A stretch of 64,000 nucleotides of DNA from Halosegnis longus (GTDB taxonomy: Archaea; Halobacteriota; Halobacteria; Halobacteriales; Haloarculaceae). This document shows positions 59,423 to 64,000 of the stretch, one piece after another. Position numbers and translations under genes: made by a program. A model generated the notes under the pieces. That model made no database searches. It was not told where the DNA came from and saw nothing but the letters and a program-made list of their open reading frames with translations. Position 1 is the first letter of the stretch, and every line of letters begins with the position of its first letter. The stretch covers positions 62,001 to 126,000 of the forward strand of contig NZ_QKNW01000001.1 of the NCBI RefSeq assembly GCF_009663395.1. The letters are read 5' to 3'.

Positions 59423-60766
59423 TTACTCCTCCAGTACGCCCTCTGTGGGCTGGGCGTCCTCGTCGTCGGCGCGCCGACGCACGTCGACGCGGTAGTGTTG
59501 GAGGATGTCGCGCCCGAGCAAGAGGGGGTACTCCATGTGGCTGCGGTCCTCGATGCTCGCCGTCACGGTGTGTTGTCGGCCGCCGATACCGACCACGAGG
59601 TCGACGACCGGGCGTGATTTCCCGCTCTTCATCGAGCCGGATTTCACCGTGACGATATCCTTGATCGGGCCGGTGCCGATGTCGGCGGCGAGCTTCGAGT
59701 CGATGCTCGTCCGGGTCGCGCCGGTGTCGGACTTGGCGAAGACGGTGTCCTGTCCGCGCGTCCCCATCGCGACGACCTCTTCGATGTAGCCGATTGGCGC
59801 TTGTTCGTCGGCGGGGGCGGGCTGTTTGCGTGGCATGCAGTCGGGCTTGGAGTCGTCGAGCGTCGCCGCGAGTTCGTACACCGCTTCTTCGTTCACCTCG
59901 CCGCCGGCACGCTCGATAGCGAGCCGAGCGATGAACGGTGCGGGCGAGCGGCCGGTCGCCTCGAACAGCCCTTTGAATCCGGCCGTCGGGTTCACTTCGA
60001 GGATGTAGTAGCCGTCTTCGCCTTCGACGATGTCGACGCCGGCGCAGTCGAGACCGACCACGTCGGCGGCGCGCTTCGAGAGCTGTCGCACCTCGTCGTT
60101 GAGGGCGTCTGTCGCGTCCGTCACGTCGCCGCCGAGCGCGACGTTCGTCCGCCAGTCGCCCTCCGGCGCGTAGCGGTTCATCGCGCCGACGACCTGTTCG
60201 CCGACGACGTAGACGCGGAGGTCGGAGTGGCGCTGTTCGTCGTGGTCGATGAACCGCTGGAGAAACGCCTGCCGCGACCCGACCATCGGGTTCACCGGCT
60301 CGCCGGCGTCGATCTTCCACGTCCCGCCGCCGTGGGTGCCGATAGCCGTCTTGTAGACGACCTCCTCGCCGAACTTCTCGCGGTCGGCGTTGAGCAGGTC
60401 GGCGGACAGCGCCATGAACGCGTCCGGAACGGGAAGGCCGGCCTCTGCGAGGGCGGTGCCAGCGGCGAACTTGTGCATCGCCGTCATCGTCTCGGTCGGG
60501 TGGTTCAACATCGGGCGCATCCGGTCGAGCATCGTCGCGAGACCGAGCGCCTCCGCCGGCTGTTCCTCCTTCGAGAGGAGCAGTCGGTTGATGATGATAT
60601 CCACGTCCGGTTCGAGCGTCACGTCGCCGTCGGCGATGTCGACCGAGAGCGTGTCGGCACGGAGCCACGCGGCCTCGAAGCCGAGCCGTTCCACCGCGTT
60701 CAGGATTGCTTTCGTCTCCTTGGAGTTGTGGAGACTCAACACGCCAACGGAGATGTCGTCGTTCAT
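59423..60766 (-). CDS. RimK-like ATP-grasp ligase fused to RimB-like aspartyl protease domain
   Basis: 447 aa from the ATG at 60766 (MNDDISVGVLSLHNSKETKA). Residues 1-290 are RimK-type ATP-grasp: VYKTAIGTHGGGTWKIDAGE, AFLQRFIDHDEQRHSDLRVY and the Mg-binding DIVEGEDGYYILEVNPTAG. After a linker, residues ~330-430 match the small retropepsin-like family of RimB (formerly 'ATP-dependent zinc protease'): FAKSDTGATRTSIDSKLA (catalytic-like Asp-Thr-Gly) and YPLLLGRDILQHYRVDVRRR. RimK adds Glu to protein C-termini and RimB trims or processes such proteins. Having both in one chain is notable. An aspartoacylase-family gene is divergent. Confidence 0.85.
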   Translation of the reverse strand: MNDDISVGVLSLHNSKETKAILNAVERLGFEAAWLRADTLSVDIADGDVTLEPDVDIIINRLLLSKEEQPAEALGLATMLDRMRPMLNHPTETMTAMHKFAAGTALAEAGLPVPDAFMALSADLLNADREKFGEEVVYKTAIGTHGGGTWKIDAGEPVNPMVGSRQAFLQRFIDHDEQRHSDLRVYVVGEQVVGAMNRYAPEGDWRTNVALGGDVTDATDALNDEVRQLSKRAADVVGLDCAGVDIVEGEDGYYILEVNPTAGFKGLFEATGRSPAPFIARLAIERAGGEVNEEAVYELAATLDDSKPDCMPRKQPAPADEQAPIGYIEEVVAMGTRGQDTVFAKSDTGATRTSIDSKLAADIGTGPIKDIVTVKSGSMKSGKSRPVVDLVVGIGGRQHTVTASIEDRSHMEYPLLLGRDILQHYRVDVRRRADDEDAQPTEGVLEE

Positions 60767-60849
60767 ATCTGAGGAGTGCGTCGCGGTCTGAAAACCCTGC
60801 CGGATAGCGTCCGACGCGGCTTTTTGTGCGCTCACGGCGGAGACTCCGT

Positions 60850-61869
60850 ATGGCAGACTCGTTCACGTACGATGGGGGAAGCGTCGCACCCGGCGAGACG
60901 CAGAACCTCCGCTATTCGGTCTCCGAGACCTACCTCGGTGACCCGGTCCGGATTCCCGTCACGGTCGTCAACGGTGAGCGCGACGGGCCGACCGTCGTCC
61001 TCTCGGCGGCGGCCCACGGCGACGAACTCAACGGTATCGAGGTGGTGCGGGAGGTGGCACACGAGTGGGACCACGCCGACCTGGTCGGCACGCTCGTCTG
61101 TCTCCCCGTCCTGAACGTGCAGGGGTTCATCGCCCAACAGCGGTATCTGCCGATACACGACCGCGACCTGAACCGGTCGTTTCCGGGGAGTCCAGACTCC
61201 ACGAGCGCGAAGCGAATCGCCCACCGCATCTTCCAGAACTTCATCGCGCCCTGTGATTTGGGCATCGACTTCCACACCTCGACGCGCGGACGGACGAACG
61301 CGGTTCACGTCCGTGCGGACATGGACGACGAGGGTGTGTCCCGTGTCGCGAACGCGTTCGCCTCGCACGTCATCATCGACTCGACCGGGCCGTCGGGGGC
61401 ACTCCGGCGCGAGGCGACCGCCGCAGGCGTCCCGACCGTGACAGTCGAGATGGGCGAGGCACACCGGTTCCAGCGGTCGCTCATCGACCGGGCGCTGGCC
61501 GGGACGTTGTCGGTGCTCAACGAGTTCGGCGCGCGGACGGACGGCGTCGTCTCGTGGCCCGGCTGGCGGACCGTCATCGGCGACGACGACGAGAAGACGT
61601 GGCTCCGGGCCGACGTTGGTGGGCTGGTGGAGATGCACCACGAGCGGAGCGCGCTGGTCGAGGCTGGAGAGCGCGTCTGTACGATTACGAACCCGTTCAA
61701 GCGGGAGTCGGGGGCGATACGCGCGCCGTTTACCGGGCTGCTCGTCGGCGTGTTGGAGAATCCGCTCGTCTATCCGGGGAATCCGGTGTGTCACCTCGTC
61801 GAGTTGGACGAAGCGACCCGGCACGCGGTGGAGATGCACCGGTCGTCGCGGTCGGAGCCGCAGGGGTGA
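60850..61869 (+). CDS. Succinylglutamate desuccinylase/aspartoacylase family zinc hydrolase
   Basis: 339 aa from the ATG at 60850. M14-like zinc site: His and Glu in [14 protein letters not shown], then the second His in [17 protein letters not shown]; Arg of the substrate site in [13 protein letters not shown]; general base likely Glu in [12 protein letters not shown]. The C-terminal barrel ends in [10 protein letters not shown]. Family members remove acyl or amino-acid groups from amide-linked substrates. It is divergent from the RimK-RimB fusion with only 83 bp between starts. In bacteria, rimK, rimB and this family often sit together. Confidence 0.88.
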   Translation: MADSFTYDGGSVAPGETQNLRYSVSETYLGDPVRIPVTVVNGERDGPTVVLSAAAHGDELNGIEVVREVAHEWDHADLVGTLVCLPVLNVQGFIAQQRYLPIHDRDLNRSFPGSPDSTSAKRIAHRIFQNFIAPCDLGIDFHTSTRGRTNAVHVRADMDDEGVSRVANAFASHVIIDSTGPSGALRREATAAGVPTVTVEMGEAHRFQRSLIDRALAGTLSVLNEFGARTDGVVSWPGWRTVIGDDDEKTWLRADVGGLVEMHHERSALVEAGERVCTITNPFKRESGAIRAPFTGLLVGVLENPLVYPGNPVCHLVELDEATRHAVEMHRSSRSEPQG

Positions 61870-61933
61870 GCCGGTCAACGTAGACCGCCGAGAAGGCAAC
61901 TACTATGTCGAGGCGGTCCTGACACACAGACGC

Positions 61934-62329
61934 ATGAGTCAATCGTACGACCGAGGCCTCGTTGAGGACTTCGGTCGGTGGACGGAGTTCTCCGCCGGGA
62001 TGTGGGCGTGGATCTTCCACAAGTTCACCGGCTGGGTCCTTGTCGGCTATCTGTTCACCCACATCGCTGTCCTCTCGACGGCGATGCAGGGGTCACAAGC
62101 CTACAATAGCACGATTCAGGGCCTCGAAGGACTGCTCCTCGTCCGATTCCTCGAAGTCGGCCTGCTGGCGGTCGCCGTGTTCCACATTCTCAACGGCATC
62201 CGCCTGCTGCTGGTCGACCTCGGGCTCGGACTGGAGTCACAGGACCGCACCTTCTACGCGTCGCTCGTCGTCACGGGCGTCATCGTAGTCGCGAGTATTC
62301 CGACGTTCCTGATGGGGAAACTGGCATGA
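61934..62329 (+). CDS. sdhC: Succinate dehydrogenase, cytochrome b subunit C
   Basis: 131 aa from the ATG at 61934 ([20 protein letters not shown]); the longer open frame upstream is a shadow of the aspartoacylase gene. Three membrane helices, with His residues for heme/quinone sites in [20 protein letters not shown] and [19 protein letters not shown]. Anchors the SdhAB catalytic arm and passes electrons to menaquinone. First gene of sdhCDBA, overlapping sdhD by ATGA. Confidence 0.9.
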   Translation: MSQSYDRGLVEDFGRWTEFSAGMWAWIFHKFTGWVLVGYLFTHIAVLSTAMQGSQAYNSTIQGLEGLLLVRFLEVGLLAVAVFHILNGIRLLLVDLGLGLESQDRTFYASLVVTGVIVVASIPTFLMGKLA

Positions 62330-62697
62330 GTGAACGCTACTCTTCGTTCGAACCGAAAGGCACGCGCTGGCTGCTGCAGCGTCTCACGGCGGCGTTTCTC
62401 GTCATCGTGTTGGCGTTCCACTTCATGCAGCTGCACTTCGTGAACCACGCCGCAGACGTGACGTTCGCCGGCACGAGCGCCCGGATGAGCCAGCCCGGCT
62501 ACTTCGCCGCGATGGTCGGCTTTGGCCTGACGGCGACGTTCCACGGCGTCAACGGCGTCTACAACGGACTCGTCAATCAGGGACTCGACGGCACCGGCAA
62601 GCGGGTCGTGAAGTACGGCCTCATCGTCGCCGGACTGCTGCTTTCCGCACAGATTCTCCGACTGGCGTTCGTTATGGCAGGAGGGAGTATCTCATGA
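62326..62697 (+). CDS. sdhD: Succinate dehydrogenase, membrane anchor subunit D
   Basis: 123 aa. Three helices: [20 protein letters not shown], the [20 protein letters not shown] segment with a conserved His, and [20 protein letters not shown]. Second membrane anchor of succinate dehydrogenase. Overlaps both neighbours by ATGA, so the operon is translationally coupled. Confidence 0.88.
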   Translation: MSERYSSFEPKGTRWLLQRLTAAFLVIVLAFHFMQLHFVNHAADVTFAGTSARMSQPGYFAAMVGFGLTATFHGVNGVYNGLVNQGLDGTGKRVVKYGLIVAGLLLSAQILRLAFVMAGGSIS

Positions 62698-63602
62698 GCA
62701 CAGGAATCACCGAAACCGAAGACGACGGTACAGAGACGCAGACGCAGGCCGTGGGGGCCGCGCGCGCTGCCGGTGAGACGTACACCGAGATGGACAGCCA
62801 GGAGATCGAGGCGGCAAACGAGGAAGCGCGACGGCGCACCCGCGAACTCGTCGAGGAGGCGGACCGCACGGTCAAGCTGAAGGTGTTCCGCTTCGACCCC
62901 GAGGTTCCCGAGAAGGAGGAGCCACGGTTCGACACGTTCACCGTTCCGTTCTCGAAGGGGATGACGGTGCTCGACGCGCTCATGTGGGCGCGCGACCAGT
63001 ACGACTCCTCGCTCACGTTCCGCCACTCCTGTCGACAGGCGGTGTGTGGCTCGGACGCGCTGTTCGTCAACGGGCGACAGCGCCTCGGCTGTAAGACGCA
63101 GGTCGCAGACCTCGCCGACAGCGGCATCCCGAAGAAGGTCCGCATCGAGCCGCTCCCGCACGCCGAGGTCGTCAAGGACCTCGTCGTCGACATGGAGCAC
63201 TTCTACGACCAGATGGAGTCCGTCGAGCCGTACTTCCAGGGGGAAGACACCCCTGACGGACTCGAAGAGCAGTACCAGTCGCGTGAGAACCGCGAGAAGG
63301 TGAAGATGTCCACGCGCTGTATCTGGTGTGGCGCGTGTATGTCCTCGTGTAACATCGCGGCGGGCAACAACGATTATCTCGGCCCGGCGGCCATCAACAA
63401 GGCCTACCGGTTCGCGATGGACGACCGCGAGGGCGAGGACCTCACCGAGCACCGACTCAACATCATCGAACAGGAGCACGGCGTCTGGCGGTGTCAGACC
63501 CAGTTCTCCTGTACTGAGGTGTGTCCGAAGGATATCCCCCTGACGGAACACATCCAGGAACTGAAGCGTGAAGCGGTCAAGAAGAACCTGAAGTTCTGGT
63601 AA
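62694..63602 (+). CDS. sdhB: Succinate dehydrogenase iron-sulfur subunit B
   Basis: 302 aa with a ~50-residue acidic N-terminal extension. The [2Fe-2S] ligands are in FRHSCRQAVCGSDALFVNG plus RLGCKTQ. The C-terminal ferredoxin motifs CIWCGACMSSCN and CQTQFSCTEVCPKDIPLT bind the [4Fe-4S] and [3Fe-4S]-type clusters. Transfers electrons from SdhA to the membrane quinone site. ATGA overlap with sdhD; a 51-nt gap to sdhA. Confidence 0.93.
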   Translation: MSTGITETEDDGTETQTQAVGAARAAGETYTEMDSQEIEAANEEARRRTRELVEEADRTVKLKVFRFDPEVPEKEEPRFDTFTVPFSKGMTVLDALMWARDQYDSSLTFRHSCRQAVCGSDALFVNGRQRLGCKTQVADLADSGIPKKVRIEPLPHAEVVKDLVVDMEHFYDQMESVEPYFQGEDTPDGLEEQYQSRENREKVKMSTRCIWCGACMSSCNIAAGNNDYLGPAAINKAYRFAMDDREGEDLTEHRLNIIEQEHGVWRCQTQFSCTEVCPKDIPLTEHIQELKREAVKKNLKFW

Positions 63603-63653
63603 CCGCGTCACTCCTAAACGTATCCAACACCAACCAACAATAACCACAGACCA

Positions 63654-64000
63654 ATGCACGAACACGACGTAATCGTGGTCGGTGGCGGCGGAGCCGGACT
63701 CCGTGCTGCCATCGCTGCCCACGAAGAAGGCGCGGATGTCGCCATCGTGACGAAGCTCCACCCGGTTCGCTCGCACACCGGTGCGGCGGAGGGTGGAATC
63801 AACGCGGCGCTTCGCGACGGCGACGACCCGAAGGACCACGCGTACGACACGATGAAGGGGTCGGATTACCTCGGCGACGCCCCGGCGATTGAGACGCTGT
63901 GTGAGATGAGCCCCGAAGAGACCATCCAGCTCGAACACTGGGGAATGCCGTTCTCGCGAGAGGACGACGGGCGCGTCTCACAGCGACCGTTCGGCGGCCT
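63654..64000 (+). CDS. sdhA: Succinate dehydrogenase flavoprotein subunit A (truncated by window edge)
   Basis: The first 115 codons are present. FAD-binding loop VIVVGGGGAGLRAAIAAHEE, then LHPVRSHTGAAEGGINAALR containing the His that covalently binds FAD, and a QLEHWGMPFSREDDG segment. Oxidises succinate to fumarate in the TCA cycle. It continues beyond 64000. This is the operonic SdhA, unlike the lone flavoprotein at 11793-13589. Confidence 0.93.
   Translation, partial: MHEHDVIVVGGGGAGLRAAIAAHEEGADVAIVTKLHPVRSHTGAAEGGINAALRDGDDPKDHAYDTMKGSDYLGDAPAIETLCEMSPEETIQLEHWGMPFSREDDGRVSQRPFGG

Noticed and set aside
57972-60866. A 964-codon minus-strand open frame
   Set aside because: Arg-rich composition typical of a shadow frame in G+C-rich DNA. 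It covers the glycosylase, RimK-fusion and CysE genes, all of which have clear family motifs in other frames.

Overview
The window is chromosomal DNA from an extremely halophilic archaeon (class Halobacteria). The G+C content is high and the proteins are strongly acidic. Many start codons sit 22-30 bp downstream of TATA-like boxes with no ribosome binding site, which is the leaderless style of haloarchaea. Several families are haloarchaea-specific: a salactin-type actin, haloarchaeal fused 3-hydroxyacyl-CoA dehydrogenase/enoyl-CoA hydratase, DUF7344-type regulators, and a UPF0179 protein. Genes are dense, with many 1-4 nt overlaps. I cannot name the genus.

Layout. 1-7.2 kb: a truncated saccharopine-dehydrogenase-like gene; a lower-G+C CHAT (caspase-like) protease gene that looks foreign; a membrane-fused spermidine-synthase-like protein; a DHH phosphoesterase; and a HEAT-repeat protein. 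7.3-11.8 kb: a SipW-type secretion locus with two SipW-signal (TasA/CalY-like) proteins, their signal peptidase, a Thr/Pro-rich secreted protein and a small membrane protein. It has a structured leader, palindromic operators and a divergent DUF7344-type regulator. 11.8-16.5 kb: a FrdA/NadB-like flavoprotein, a DoxX protein and a solo TnpB (IS1341-type) element.

16.5-19.9 kb: a class I ribonucleotide reductase operon nrdR - small ORF - nrdB - nrdA, with two NrdR-box-like sites in front. 20-24.4 kb: an acyl-CoA thioesterase, a two-subunit CoA-transferase, an alpha/beta hydrolase, and a scar where two divergent genes (Fe-alcohol dehydrogenase and an ECM4-type glutathione transferase homologue) both lost their 5' halves. 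24.6-30 kb: hydantoinase/oxoprolinase HyuAB, an acetamidase/formamidase, and a MoaD/SAMP-like carrier.

30-41 kb: two large multidomain histidine kinases flank a five-gene run ending in the salactin-like actin. A PQQ-propeller protein, a tautomerase and a TauE exporter lie nearby. 41-49.8 kb: small regulators, a DsrE protein, a mycothione/bis-gamma-glutamylcystine reductase-like flavoenzyme, YjbQ, a DASH cryptochrome, an acyl-CoA ligase, Hsp20 and tRNA-Glu(UUC). 49.9-53.9 kb: an SDR-cupin-FAH operon whose last gene carries an in-frame TGA, and a fused beta-oxidation enzyme.

54-64 kb: a membrane histidine kinase, an AIM24 protein, a Tat-exported serine hydrolase, CysE, and an HhH-GPD glycosylase downstream of a RimK ligase fused to a RimB-like aspartyl protease. 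An aspartoacylase-family gene is divergent from that fusion. The succinate dehydrogenase operon sdhCDBA runs off the right edge.

The most distinctive systems are the SipW/TasA-like surface-fibre locus with its leader architecture, the salactin gene run, the NrdR-controlled RNR operon with an unrecognised small ORF, the RimK-RimB fusion with an aspartoacylase partner, and the isolated CHAT protease.
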